64,000 nucleotides of DNA. Origin: Globodera rostochiensis (lineage: Eukaryota > Nematoda > Chromadorea > Rhabditida > Heteroderidae). The stretch is from the NCBI GenBank assembly GCA_018350325.1, contig JAEVLN010000013.1, forward strand, positions 2,728,124 through 2,792,123. Reading direction: 5' to 3'. Below the pieces are notes generated by a model, which did no database searches, was not told the origin of the DNA, and was given only the letters and a program-made list of their open reading frames with translations. The position numbers and the translations under genes are program-made. Shown here piece after piece: positions 24,454-36,115 of the stretch (the stretch's first letter is position 1; the number at the start of each line of letters is the position of its first letter).

Positions 24454-25770
24454 ATAAACACAGCGGCTCAAAAAACGAGATGTGTGCCAATAAATAGAGA
24501 GTGCGAGTGAATTAAACAAATTTCCTTTCTTTCTCTAACTATCTCTCGTTTTGGCGTTCTCTCTCACCTTTTTTAATAAAAATTTTGACCATCCCGCACT
24601 TCGAATCTAAGAACTTTTCTCTACAACTACCGATCCTCTCCAAACTTTCACCATCCCTAGAAAACAAAATAAGGAAATGCATAATAGGTCGTTTAGATGT
24701 GAAAATAGGTAGTTTCACGCTAAAATTTCGTTCAGAAAGACATCATTTTATTTTTTTACATATTATATGGGAAGAAAAAACTATTCGAGGGGCAAATCAT
24801 TCAAAAATAGTGACAATCGAAAGCCCTTGGTTCGTAAAAGCTATTTGTAAGCAAGAGCTAAGCGATTGGATAGCTCTCAAGAAAGTTAGCCCTAAACAGA
24901 AACAGCCAAATTTTGGCCAATTTGGCCTTTTAACTTTTTTTTAACAGAGCCCATCACTTTTTTCCGCTAGAACATATTTTATAAATAATCTGAGCTTTCA
25001 AATGACACCAAATTTATCTGATTCGATTAAGTTTGAAGAGACTTATAGTCATTTAGGCCAAAATCAATGTGCCAATATGTGCCGACAGTTATAACTTTTT
25101 CCAATTCAATCCAAATCAGATGATCAGGATATTAATCGAAGGCCCGAATGATCTAGAATCTTTCACCAAGGAAAAGCTAAGCGATTCGGAAGGTCTGAAG
25201 GCCTTGAAAAAATAATTTCTTAAATTGGCTTATGGCCCCATAACTTTTTTTCAGTAGCATCAAAAAGTTTAGCTTATGCTTACAAATAAGGTCTACTCAT
25301 CATGAGCTTTCGATTGATACCGACTTTGTTTGGTTTGGGCGGGTATGAAGCAATTTACGGAATTTGGCTCTTTCCAATTAAATAAAATTGATTAAATTCA
25401 GCGAAAATTAGCAATTACTTGGAGGGGATTCGAACCCTCAACCGTTTTTTGTTAACAAGCACGCAGACCACTAGGCCAAAATTTAAATCTTTTCCGAACT
25501 AGAGCCCCAAAATTGAGCCGCTGTGTAAAACGGATGTTTTATTGAAATTGGCTTGGTCTTTATTGAGCTGTTTGTTAAAATTTAGACAATACTCAGAACG
25601 CTAAACTTCTTATAGGACGCCTAAAGTTTTTAATTATTAATGATTAACGTCGAGCCGATAAACAATTATGCATTTTAAGCCATTCTTTGAACGTAAAAAA
25701 TTAAAATGTCTTTAAGTTGAAATTTAAATGTTCCGTTTGTTTGATTTGTTAGTTCTCTCTTCCATTTCAT
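24454..25770. other. intergenic repeat-derived sequence
   Basis: Two related segments, near 24835-24955 and 25180-25260, each contain an AGCTAAGCGATT...CTTTTTTT pattern resembling the core of the foldback elements at 5369 and 36424. No gene is seen; the open frame at 24585-24944 has no homology that I recognise and low-complexity composition. A tRNA-like stretch is listed separately. Confidence 0.45.
25412..25492 (-). other. tRNA-like sequence with good A and B boxes
   Basis: On the minus strand it reads TGGCCTAGTGGTC (11 of 12 A-box positions) and then GGTTCGAATCC (perfect B-box). The T-arm pairs only with an enlarged loop, and no acceptor stem could be formed. It is better regarded as a tRNA pseudogene or SINE than as a working tRNA. 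Confidence 0.4.
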
Positions 25771-26333
25771 ATTTCGTTGGTTAAACTTTCATCCCTCCCA
25801 TCCTTTCTCATGTTTTATCTGCTAATTCAATCTCCATCGCTAACCCTTGCCTCCCCCGAGGCGTTGTGTATCAACGACAGTGTGCTGGACGTGGGGGTGG
25901 GGGGGGGCATCCATCGTTTGGCCATTCATTGGGAGGGGAGAGGGAACAGCCATCGTTTGGCCATTCATTGAGAGGGCGTGGAGAGAAAGGGTTGGAAATG
26001 CTAATGCTGAAGGGTTGGAGAGTATTTATCGTTGGGCCGGGTAAAGGGGTGAGTAACTCTGCCACTGCCACGGTCATCGGATGGGGGGGGGGGGAAGGGG
26101 AATCGCGTCCATCGTCACATTTTTTCATCCTCCACATTCCTTCGACTTTCCACAATCTCCACCAACAGCTCCATCCCATCCCGTCCCCATGTCAGTTTTG
26201 GCGGTTTTCCCCTTTTTTTACCCATTAGTCATTCTTTTGTAAGTCCTTCCCTTCCCTTATCAAGTTAGTGCTTCCCACAATGCCAATCTCATCCGCCGGC
26301 GATAACATTTCATTGGAATTCCTCCCGTCGACG
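25771..26333. other. non-coding stretch before a minisatellite
   Basis: A short frame from ATG 25810 starts like a signal peptide (MFYLLIQSPSLTLASPEALC) but runs into poly-G and direct repeats (CATCGTTTGGCCATTCATTG twice, near 25909 and 25951). There is no supporting downstream exon, so it is not annotated as a gene. Confidence 0.4.
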
Positions 26334-28825
26334 AACCCTCCGATTGCCTTCCTTCCCCCATCCCTCCCTCCTTCCTCCCTCCGATGACCCTTTTCCCTTT
26401 TATCCCTCCGATTGCCTTCTTTCCCCCATCCCTCCCTCCTTCCTCACTCCAATGACCCTCTTCCCTTTCATCCCTCCGATTGCCTTCCTTCCCCCATCCC
26501 TTCCTCCTGTCGATGACCCTCTTCCCTTTCATCCTTCCGATTGCCTTCCTTCCCCCATCCCTTCCTCCTGTCGATGACCCTCTTCCCTTTCATCCTTCCG
26601 ATTGCCTTCCTTCCCCCATCCCTTCCTCCCTCCGATGACCCTCTTCCCTTTCATCCTTCCGATTGCCTTCCTTCCCCCATCCCTTCCTCCTGTCGATGAC
26701 CCTCTTCCCTTTCATCCTTCCGATTGCCTTCCTTCCCCCATCCCTTCCTCCCTCCGATGACCCTCTTCCCTTTCATCCTTCCGATTGCCTTCCTTCCCCC
26801 ATCCCTTCCTCCTGTCGATGACCCTCTTCCCTTTCATCCTTCCGATTGCCTTCCTTCCCCCATCCCTTCCTCCTGTCGATGACCCTCTTCCCTTTCATCC
26901 TTCCGATTGCCTTCCTTCCCCCATCCCTTCCTCCTGTCGATGACCCTCTTCCCTTTCATCCTTCCGATTGCCTTCCTTCCCCCATCCCTTCCTCCTGTCG
27001 ATGACCCTCTTCCCTTTCATCCTTCCGATTGCCTTCCTTCCCCCATCCCTTCCTCCCTCCGATGACCCTCTTCCCTTTCATCCTTCCGATTGCCTTCCTT
27101 CCCCCATCCCTTCCTCCTGTCGATGACCCTCTTCCCTTTCATCCTTCCGATTGCCTTCCTTCCCCCATCCCTTCCTCCTGTCGATGACCCTCTTCCCTTT
27201 CATCCTTCCGATTGCCTTCCTTCCCCCATCCCTTCCTCCTGTCGATGACCCTCTTCCATTTCATCCTTCCGATTGCCTTCCTTCCCCCATCCCTTCCTCC
27301 TGTCGATGACCCTCTTCCCTTTCATCCTTCCGATTGCCTTCCTTCCCCCATCCCTTCCTCCTGTCGATGACCCTCTTCCCTTTCATCCCTCCGATTGCCT
27401 TCCTTCCCCCATCCCTCCCTCCTTCCTCACTCCAATGACCCTCTTCCCTTTCATCCTTCCGATTGCCTTCCTTCCCCCATCCCTTCCTCCTGTCGATGAC
27501 CCTCTTCCCTTTCATCCCTCCGATTGCCTTCCTTCCCCCATCCCTCCCTCCTTCCTCACTCCAATGACCCTCTTCCCTTTCATCCTTCCGATTGCCTTCC
27601 TTCCCCCATCCCTTCCTCCCTCCGATGACCCTCTTCCCTTTCATCCTTCCGATTGCCTTCCTTCCCCCATCCCTTCCTCCTGTCGATGACCCTCTTCCCT
27701 TTCATCCTTCCGATTGCCTTCCTTCCCCCATCCCTTCCTCCCTCCGATGACCCTCTTCCCTTTCATCCTTCCGATTGCCTTCCTTCCCCCATCCCTTCCT
27801 CCTGTCGATGACCCTCTTCCCTTTCATCCTTCCGATTGCCTTCCTTCCCCCATCCCTTCCTCCTGTCGATGACCCTCTTCCCTTTCATCCTTCCGATTGC
27901 CTTCCTTCCCCCATCCCTTCCTCCCTCCGATGACCCTCTTCCCTTTCATCCTTCCGATTGCCTTCCTTCCCCCATCCCTTCCTCCTGTCGATGACCCTCT
28001 TCCCTTTCATCCTTCCGATTGCCTTCCTTCCCCCATCCCTTCCTCCTGTCGATGACCCTCTTCCCTTTCATCCTTCCGATTGCCTTCCTTCCCCCATCCC
28101 TTCCTCCTGTCGATGACCCTCTTCCCTTTCATCCTTCCGATTGCCTTCCTTCCCCCATCCCTTCCTCCCTCCGATGACCCTCTTCCCTTTCATCCTTCCG
28201 ATTGCCTTCCTTCCCCCATCCCTTCCTCCTTCCTCACTCCAATGACCCTCTTCCCTTTCATCCTTCCGATTGCCTTCCTTCCCCCATCCCTTCCTCCCTC
28301 CGATGACCCTCTTCCCTTTCATCCCTCCGATTGCCTTCCTTCCCCCATCCCTTCCTCCTGTCGATGACCCTCTTCCCTTTCATCCTTCCGATTGCCTTCC
28401 TTCCCCCATCCCTTCCTCCTGTCGATGACCCTCTTCCCTTTCATCCTTCCGATTGCCTTCCTTCCCCCATCCCTTCCTCCTGTCGATGACCCTCTTCCCT
28501 TTCATCCTTCCGATTGCCTTCCTTCCCCCATCCCTTCCTCCCTCCGATGACCCTCTTCCCTTTCATCCTTCCGATTGCCTTCCTTCCCCCATCCCTTCCT
28601 CCTGTCGATGACCCTCTTCCCTTTCATCCTTCCGATTGCCTTCCTTCCCCCATCCCTTCCTCCTGTCGATGACCCTCTTCCCTTTCATCCTTCCGATTGC
28701 CTTCCTTCCCCCATCCCTTCCTCCCTCCGATGACCCTCTTCCCTTTCATCCTTCCGATTGCCTTCCTTCCCCCATCCCTTCCTCCTGTCGATGACCCTCT
28801 TCCCTTTCATCCCTCCGTGGAATAG
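26334..28825. repeat. 61-bp minisatellite, about 40 copies (2.5 kb)
   Basis: Tandem units of 61 bp containing GATGACCCTCTTCCCTTTCA and ATTGCCTTCCTTCCCCCAT. Copies alternate between variants ending TCCTGTC and TCCCTCC, and a few have a longer CTCCTTCCTCACTCCA segment. One strand is almost pure C/T. Because 61 is not a multiple of three, long frames occur only by chance over a few units. It ends about 80 bp before the TIKI-like start codon. Confidence 0.95.
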
Positions 28826-28902
28826 AGTCCATTGCCGTTGACAAAAACTTTTCAGCCAATCGTTCAATAGCCAATTTCCGTTTGTCCCCCTCACCCCCAG
28901 CA

Positions 28903-30887
28903 ATGCCCTGCCGTTATTCCCGCTCGTTCACCTTTTTACTCATTTCTTCGGCTCTATTTGCTTCTGCTGCACGTCCTTTATCTTCCCCAGCCCCATTCGA
29001 AGATTCATCGGCACTGACAAAATGTACTGACAATGAAAAGGTAATTAATTAATAATTAGCAGAAGGATTAAAAGTGCGGGACGCGAACAATGAAAATGGG
29101 GGGGGGGTGCATTTGCACCCGCGAAAAGCATTTTCTAACGTCCGTTTTAACTTTTTGCGATGTCTGACCGCACTGCCTTTTCTTAATTCGTGGTCATTAA
29201 GGGAAGACATTCATACTTTTGGACAGTCCAGCACCCATCGATCAATGGGACCGTTCATCTCTTCGGTTTGTTCATTCTGATCTGATATTTGATCATCCCC
29301 CCCCCCCTCTAGGCTATTTTCGAGTGGCTGCCAATCTCATCTGGGACTCCGGTTAGTCCGAGTCGAACACAACAAAAAGATAATTGCATAAAACGCTTCC
29401 CTCCCCCCACCCCATAAAACAGTTTCCCCGGAAGCAAAAGGCCGTTTTTCGGCCTCAAATGTTGTTGTGTTTGAGTCTGACAATGAGGGGATTGAGCAGT
29501 TGGCAGAGTGCATTCGACAACAGAAGATCAACGAGACCGAGCAGCTGAGTGCGTCTCTCTGGGAACGGTTGGACGGATGTGAGTTTGAATCGTGCACTGA
29601 TTTGTCCAAACAATCAATAAACTTTGTAAGACCTCAATCGATCCAAAGAACAATCGCCCATTCCCGGGGTTCAATGGGGCCAAGTATCCACGGAATGGCT
29701 GCTGCCATTCTTACTCCACGTGCTGTCCCATCGGGAGTTGTCGTCGGTAGCGAAAGAGGACGAAATTGACCTGAAGCTGAATAAACAAGCAACCGAACAA
29801 AGCAAGCAGCTGGAGTTCATCGAACATGTTCCCGAATTATGCAATTATTTGCCCTCATTTAGTCATCCGCAGGTGAGGACCCTCAAAAATGCATCCAATC
29901 CCTCACATTCAGCTGGAATCTGCCGTTGAACACCTTCTGGACGAGTTGGAAATGACGGAAGAGAAGGGTGTTGATCTCCAGCAAAGCTCCACGCGGAGGG
30001 CAGTCATGCTGTACGGATGTGGAGAGTTGGAACCGGCGGATGACCTCATCGGTCAATCTTTCCTTTCGCCAAATGCGAGACTAAAGACGGAGGAGTTGAG
30101 GAGGGTAAGACGGGGGGCGGGAGGAGAGGTTGAGGGGGGTAAACGGGGGGGGGGAGGGGAGGGGAGGGGGGTAAGAGGGGGGGGGGGGAGGGGAGGGGGA
30201 GTGAGGGGATAAGACGGGGGGGGGGAGGGGAGGGGGAGTTGAGGGGATAAACGGGGGGGGGGAGGGGAGGGGGAGTTGAGGGGATAAGACGGGGGGGGGG
30301 GGAGAATCTATTTGATAAATCTGATCCGCGAACAGCTCAACCGAATGCTCTTTTTCGACATCGTTACCCTTCGAAATAAACGATGGATCAACAAAATCGT
30401 CAGACTGATGGAAGAAAATTCACAAAAGCGCATTTTCTTCGCTTTTGGATCGAGTAAAGTTGGGAGGGGATTTGATCATTGGTCATTAATTTCAATTAAT
30501 TCTCACCGGAAGGTCATTTACTCGGCGAAGGTTCCATCGTCCAATTGTTGCGGGAACGCGGGTTCGTCGTGGTTGAGCAACAATTAGCAAAGAAATCGGC
30601 CGACCCGGGGGAAAGGAGCGGGCAAACGGAAACAGCAAAAAGCGCCTCCGATCAGCTTTTGGGGTCGGCGTCTGATTTGATTTGATGATCAAAGAACATT
30701 TATTCTCTTTAGCGACTCTCTTTGGGTCATTTTCGGAGTTTTGGCCACGATTCCTTGTTTTATTGCACTGTTTTTGATCATTCGTTGCCTTCGAATTGAA
30801 GCCGAGCCAAAGGACGAAATGAAACTGAACGGAAATGGAAAAAGGAGACCATCAATCAAACTGGTAGCACAGCAGGTGTTTGTATAA
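28903..30887 (+). CDS. TIKI (TRABD2)-like TraB-family membrane protein
   Basis: TIKI proteins are membrane-anchored metalloproteases that trim Wnt N-termini at the cell surface or in the secretory pathway. ATG 28903 begins a signal peptide, SFTFLLISSALFASAA. Exons then give GRHSYFWTVQHPSINGTVHL, FGYFRVAANLIWD, VVVFESDNEGIEQLAE, LWERLDGCEFES, LESAVEHLLDELEMTEEKG, MLYGCGELEPADDL, then RWINKIVRLMEEN, RIFFAFGSSHLLGEG and IVQLLRERGFVVEQQ. The C-terminus has one transmembrane helix (VIFGVLATIPCFIALFLIIR) and a short basic tail, ending TAA at 30885-30887. This order matches vertebrate TIKI. The second GxxH motif (GSSH) is intact across a splice junction, but the first appears as GYFR where family members have GTIH. 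The junction around the G-rich intron near 30107-30305 does not resolve in frame, perhaps because of homopolymer length errors. Confidence 0.75.
30107..30304. repeat. G-rich intronic array
   Basis: About four units of a GTAAGACGGGG / AGGGGAGGGGGAGTTGAGGG type, beginning at the 5' splice site of a TIKI-like intron. The unit itself repeats the donor-like GTAAGACGGGG or GATAAACGGGG sequence. Nearly pure purine on the plus strand. Confidence 0.85.
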
Positions 30888-30959
30888 TTTGATTGTTTTA
30901 GTTTCAAAATTTAAGGAAATTATATAATTATTGAGAGGAAATTTTAAAATTTAGTTGAA

Positions 30960-31660
30960 AATAATTTTATTAAATCTAAGCTATCCAATGCCACAAACGG
31001 TCATTTTGCCAACAATGTTACGGTATACGGCGGAAATGATACTGTATCCGAGGACAAAAACGGTCATTTTGCCAACAATGTTACGGTATCCGGCGGCAAA
31101 TCCGGTGGCAATGATACGGTATCCGAGAGCAAAAACGTCATTTGGCCAACAATAAAGCGGTAAAATAATTTAAGCTATCCAATGGCACAAACGGTCATTT
31201 TGCCAACAATGTTACGGTATCCGACGGCAATGATACGGTATCCGATGGCAATGATGCGGTATCCGAGGACAAAAACGATCATTTGGCTGACAATGAAGCG
31301 GTAAAATAATTTTTAAAATAATTTTAATTACATTCAAGCTATCCAATGGCACAAACGGTCATTTTGCCAACAATGTTACGGTATCCGGCGGCTATGTTAC
31401 GGTACCCGACGGCAATGATGCGGTATCCGAGGGCAAAAATGATCATTTGGCCAACAATGACACTGTATCCGGCGGCTATGACACGGTATCCGGTGGCAAT
31501 AATACGGTATCCGAGGACAAAAACGAGGCCGACAATGAAGCGGTAAAATAAATTTTAAAATAGTTTTAATTATATTTAAGCTATCCAATGCCACAAACGA
31601 TCATTTTGCCAACGATGTTACGGTATCCGGTGGCAATGATACGGTAGCCAAGGGCAAAAA
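30960..31660. repeat. higher-order tandem repeat downstream of the TIKI-like gene
   Basis: About four related blocks begin with AAGCTATCCAATG near 30978, 31171, 31337 and 31578. Each contains repeats of TGCCAACAATGTTACGGTAT and ATGATACGGTATCCGAGG-type units. The variable inner unit number makes block length differ. Translations of this region are low-complexity and not genes. Confidence 0.75.
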
Positions 31661-32518
31661 CGATCACTTTCAGCTTTCTTAAGTCACTATGGACTGACTG
31701 AGTCAGTCGGCTTAATAAGGTCATCATTGGTTTTATGTTTATATTACATTTTCTACTTTCAAAATCTTTATGTTTTTGCTTTACGCATAATTCAGTGATA
31801 AGCGGATAATCTTTGTTATGAAATTGTTTTGGGTTTCTTTCTTTTTTTTGTTCAAAATGTTTTTATTCGTTACATTGCCTGAATATGTTCAAAAGCACTT
31901 AAACAATTAATTCTTTTGGGTGTTCTTTTCCCTTTTGGCATTCGACGCGCCGCCGCCCCATTGAAATTATAAAAATTTCTGAATAAAAATGATTACCGGC
32001 ATAAGTGTGGTCAGGTCCTCTTTAATTGGCACATTTTATCATTACCATTACTTATTCCATTTCCTTTCATTTCATTTCAATTCCTTTCATATTATTTTCA
32101 TTCATTTTTTGCGAACGAATTCGTATTTAAAAGATCATTCATTTATAAATAACTTGGACAGATTTTAAAATGTTAACGAAATTACAAAATTTATTTTTAG
32201 AATGTAAATAAATTCACGATTAATATTTTTTATTTCAAGTAAGGATTGCACGTCAACAAAAAAAATAATAAATTTGTTTTTGAAAATTAGGAAAAAAGCG
32301 ACTTTTTTTAAAGTAATTCCAAAGGCGAATATGGTTTGTCTTTTCGCAATTGCCAAAGGATGTGTTTTGGGTTCGAATCCGCTTGAGTGCTACCCCACTT
32401 TTTTGTCCTTTTAGCTCTAGTCTCATACGCTTCCCTCACTAACAGATAAGTAGGGCTCGGATTTATATCGCATATTTTTGTTCTCATATGTTCTGAAGAA
32501 TACGGGCTAAAAATAGCC
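31661..32518. other. AT-rich intergenic sequence
   Basis: No coding potential recognised. A GGTTCGAATCC B-box-like sequence occurs at about 32370 without a matching A-box. Nothing else is seen. Confidence 0.4.
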
Positions 32519-33048
32519 GGTAATACTGCAGTTTGGCCCCCCCCATTTTTTGAAAAAATACAAACTTTTTTAAAAGGCATATTAAACAAGTTTCCGGGGG
32601 TTTTCGGGGTCACTGATCACGATTCTGACATTTATTTTACCCAATTCCGAACCCCGAACCCGAATTCGAACAATTTTCCGAAAAAAATATTTTTACAAAA
32701 AAATTAACATTTATTGCCCAAAATAGATGCAAATGCACGAAATAACCATTCGTTGTGAGCCGTTCACTCTCCAATTCAAATGTGAATAGTCTTTTTATCA
32801 TCTGAATCTGTGCTGTTACTTTCCATTTCGTGCATTTGCATTGATTTTGGGCAATAAATGTCAATTTTTTTGTAAAAATATTTTTTTCGGAAAATTGTTC
32901 GAATTCGGGTTCGGGGTTCGGAATTGGGTAAAATAAATGTCAGAATCGTGATCAGTGACCCCGAAAACCCCCGGAAACTTGTTTAATATGCCTTTTAAAA
33001 AAGTTTGTATTTTTTCAAAAAATGGGGGGGCCAAACTGCAGTATTACC
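32519..33048. mobile_element. foldback element, 530 bp, 8-bp TSD
   Basis: Near-perfect palindrome with arms of about 215 bp (32519-32730 and 32830-33048) around a loop of roughly 100 bp. The termini read GGTAATACTGCAG and CTGCAGTATTACC. The exact direct repeat AAATAGCC flanks it at 32511-32518 and 33049-33056. Each arm contains the dispersed motif TTCGGGGTTCGGAATTGG. No open frame of note. Confidence 0.88.
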
Positions 33049-33056
33049 AAATAGCC

Positions 33057-33785
33057 TTTTCGCGTTGGTTTGAGTTTTTTTGGACAAGTTTAAAATTGCA
33101 TATTTTGGGGTTTTTTGGGGAAAAAAGCATATTTTGCATATTTCGAGCATATTTGGCATATTTTGCATATTTCGAGCATATTTTGGCATTTTTGACCAAA
33201 AATTTGAAAAAACGCACCCCAAAATCATTGATTTCTGGCTGTTTTTGAAAAATGATTCATCTTTAACTGTGCACTTTTAGTCATTTTTGAAAAGAAGGCG
33301 TAAAAAATTGAACTTTCGCGTAAAAAAATAAATATAAAAAATGTCAGCGCTGAAATGGATGCCTGGCGCTGAGATGGCCAAACGGCGATGAGATGGCCTG
33401 ACGTGTCTAAAGTTCCGGTAACTTTTTTCAAATTTGTTCAACTTTCCAAAAATACCAAAAAAATACGCGAAAAGGCTTTAAATCTACTTATTTATACAGT
33501 CATGGTCATATGTTTAGACTCATCTTCATAGTTTTGATATAAAATCGCATAAATTGCTTGAGTGCATTCGGATTTAAAAACTTGCTTAACTAATTTTGTA
33601 GCGTTTTATATGGGCTTTCAGATGATGTTAGACATTCCTTGTAATAAATCCTGAGGGTGGAGTTACACCAACAAAGACGCTATCAACCCTATTTTTGGGT
33701 GGTCATATGTTTAGACTCAGCGAAAAAACAATTTATTTTCAGATTAGAAGAGTAAATAAAATCTGAAGAAATTCATGCTAATATA
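33057..33785. other. repeat relics including a Tc1-like end
   Basis: TACAGTCATGGTCATATG at about 33494 looks like a Tc1/mariner terminal sequence, and the motif GGTCATATGTTTAGACTCA recurs at about 33698 in the same orientation. A GCGCTGAGATGGCC-type short array lies at 33345-33400. No gene is seen. Confidence 0.45.
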
Positions 33786-34770
33786 CAGTGGTGTGCAAAA
33801 GTAAATGTGCAAAATGGATTTTTTTGTTTAAAGCGCTATAACAAACCCAAGAAGCAGTATAAGACAAAGTGTTCAGGGGCTTTTTTGTAGCATTTTTTAA
33901 GGGCTACAAAAGCATCAAGAGCAATCGTTCCAAAGTCCCCTCATAAAAATTATTTGCCCTCCATGCCCATTTGGTCAATAATTATTGGTGCAAAAGTAAA
34001 TGTGCAAAATTTAAGTTCCAAATTTATGTTATTCCAGAATGTCTAAAAAAATCTGAAATAATTCATGCTAATTTAACTTTTGATGCTGATCAAAAAAGCT
34101 AATTGGACCAAGTTGATCAGACACTTCCATCATAGAGATCCGGAAACCCCAAAATACACTGAAAATGGGAGTAATTTTAGAAAAAAAATCCCTGAGGGCT
34201 TGGAAAAATTTTCTGCAAAAAACCGTCATAAGGGATGGGTAGCCCACTAAATTCTCTACAAAACCCAATAAACTGCTAAGCTCTAACTCTTTTCACCGAT
34301 GAGCGGGAGCGTCATGTGCAACCTTGCGCAGGGACCGCATGTAGGGCGTACTGTAGTACAATAATTTTTGGCTGTATAAATCCCGATTTGTCACTGAAAC
34401 ACAAGTTTTTCTGTTTTCTACTTATTAATAAAAGTTTAAAAACTCATTATAATGATTTGTTAGGCATTTATCTATTTCTCAGAAGCGTCAAACTAAATTT
34501 CCAATTTTACGCTACAGTACGCCCCACATGCGGTCCCTGCGCAAGGTTGCACATGACGCTCCCGCTCATCGGTGAAAATGACCAAATGGGCATGGAGGGC
34601 AAATAATTTTTATGAGGGGACTTTGGAACGATTGCTCTTGATGCTTTTGTAGCCCTTAAAAAATGCTACAAAAAAGCCCCTGAACACTTTGTCTTATACT
34701 GCTTCTTGGGTTTGTTATAGCGCTTTAAACAAAAAAATCCATTTTGCACATTTACTTTTGCACACCACTG
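33786..34770. mobile_element. Tc1/mariner-like MITE with long inverted repeats, 985 bp
   Basis: Inverted repeats of about 190 bp begin CAGTGGTGTGCAAAAGTAAA and end with the complement, CACACCACTG. Both ends abut a TA dinucleotide (33784-33785 and 34771-34772), the Tc1/mariner target. No transposase remains. A second palindromic unit is nested inside (34289-34578). Confidence 0.85.
34289..34578. mobile_element. palindromic unit nested in the Tc1-like MITE
   Basis: Inverted arms of about 65 bp read TTTTCACCGATGAGCGGGAG, then TGCAACCTTGCGCAGGGACC, at the left, with the complement at 34505-34578. The sequence CCTTGCGCAGGGACC also appears alone near 9100, so it is a dispersed family. No target duplication was resolved. 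Confidence 0.65.
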
Positions 34771-34879
34771 TAACTTTTGCTGCTGATCAAAATAGGGATT
34801 TTGACCGTTTTTGACTGATTAGGGATTTTGACCGCTTTTGGCTTATTAGGGATTATGACCGTTAGGGATTTTGTCCTGA

Positions 34880-35180
34880 CACGGTTTTGCCAACCCAGCA
34901 AAATGTTTCATTTCACCAACTCATCAAAAACTTAAATTTCGACCAATTTCGAACCCCGGACCCGAATTCGAAGGTTTTTTGATTTCAAAATTTATTTGGA
35001 ATCTTTTGGCCTCGAAACATTCAAAAAAATGCTCAAAATCATCCAAAACGTAAAGTTGGCAAAATGAACAGTTGGCAAAACGTACAGTTGGCAAAACGTA
35101 ATGTTTTTGCTGCGTTGGCAAAACGTAGTGTAACCCCAAGAAACGAAATGACCCAAATCAATCAATCGACTCCACTCTAA
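34880..35180. repeat. degenerate foldback with GTTGGCAAAACGTAC-type repeats
   Basis: Four to five short repeats containing GTTGGCAAAACGTA lie at 35055-35130, and the inverted GTTTTGCCAACCCAG lies near 34885. The GACCAATTTCGAACCCCGGA motif sits between them. It resembles the other foldbacks but its borders are not clear. Confidence 0.5.
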
Positions 35181-35313
35181 GCCTAGCGCACGAATCTGCA
35201 AAAACTTTTTGCGCGGACTTAACTATAAAAAAAGTTATGAGCCCGGGACTGAAGTGTCTTTTGACTGGGGACTCAGTTGTCCAATAATTAAAAAATGGGA
35301 AAAATCACTCATA

Positions 35314-35805
35314 GGTACTTGTGCCGTTTAGGTCCCCAATTTTGGTCAATTTTTCAAAAAATTTTTTTTACTATGCTTAAATCTTTTAGAAAAGTATTTC
35401 TTGGGGTATTCGGAGGCGTAGAATCCGAATATGCCCTCTGTCTCGACCAATGTCGAACCCCGGACCCGAATTCGAACATTTTTTTGAAAATTCAAAAATT
35501 TTTTAAAAATCAATTTTAGCCTCAAAATCATTCAAAAGCCGTAAAATTACAATGAAAAGGCAACTAATGATCGAATGCATGCTTTATGAATGATTTTGAG
35601 GCTAAAATTGATTTATGAAAATTTTTGAATTTTCAAAAAAATGTTTGAATTCGGGTCTGGGGGTCGGAATTGGTCGAAATAAATGTCAGATTCGGATTCT
35701 ACGCCTCCGAATACCCCAAGAAATACTTTCTAAAAGATTCAAGCATAGTAAAAAAAATTTTTTGAAAAATTGACCAAAATTGGGGACCTAAACGGCACAA
35801 GTACC
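35314..35805. mobile_element. foldback element, 492 bp, 8-bp TSD
   Basis: Arms 35314-35520 and about 35590-35805 are inverted copies, with termini GGTACTTGTGCCG and CGGCACAAGTACC. The exact duplication CACTCATA lies at 35306-35313 and 35806-35813. The arms contain CGAACCCCGGACCCGAATTC, the shared dispersed motif. No open frame of note. Confidence 0.87.
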
Positions 35806-36115
35806 CACTCATATACAGTATCGGACATAAGTATATGCCCAAAACATATTTGGATATGAAAATTGTCATAGCAGCTTTTAAAGCTGTTGAAGCCAGCCAA
35901 TTATTAGTGATTAAATTCAGCGCCATTTGCTAGCTTCGAAATGAGCCCTAACTCACTGCGCTTCAAGCACTCTCCGATTTGTTTGCCCCCATTGAACTCA
36001 ACCTGCTCAAAAATTGGGTGGACAAAAGTATATGCCCAAAAAGTTCAACGCTTTATTTCTAAGCATATGCACCATTCTCATCAACTCCTTTTACCATAAG
36101 TTTTTAGTCTCAGAT

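Noticed and set aside
24585..24944. 119-codon plus-strand frame in intergenic sequence
   Set aside because: Overlaps repeat-derived sequence with foldback-core similarity and has no codon or motif support.
30990..31640. CRISPR-like impression from regularly spaced GGTATCCG repeats
   Set aside because: Spacers are themselves repeated and the genome is clearly eukaryotic; this is a higher-order tandem repeat.
33057..33430. Frames coding IFGIFCIFRAYFGIF-like hydrophobic repeats
   Set aside because: Low-complexity AT-rich direct repeats (GCATATTTTG), not a membrane protein.
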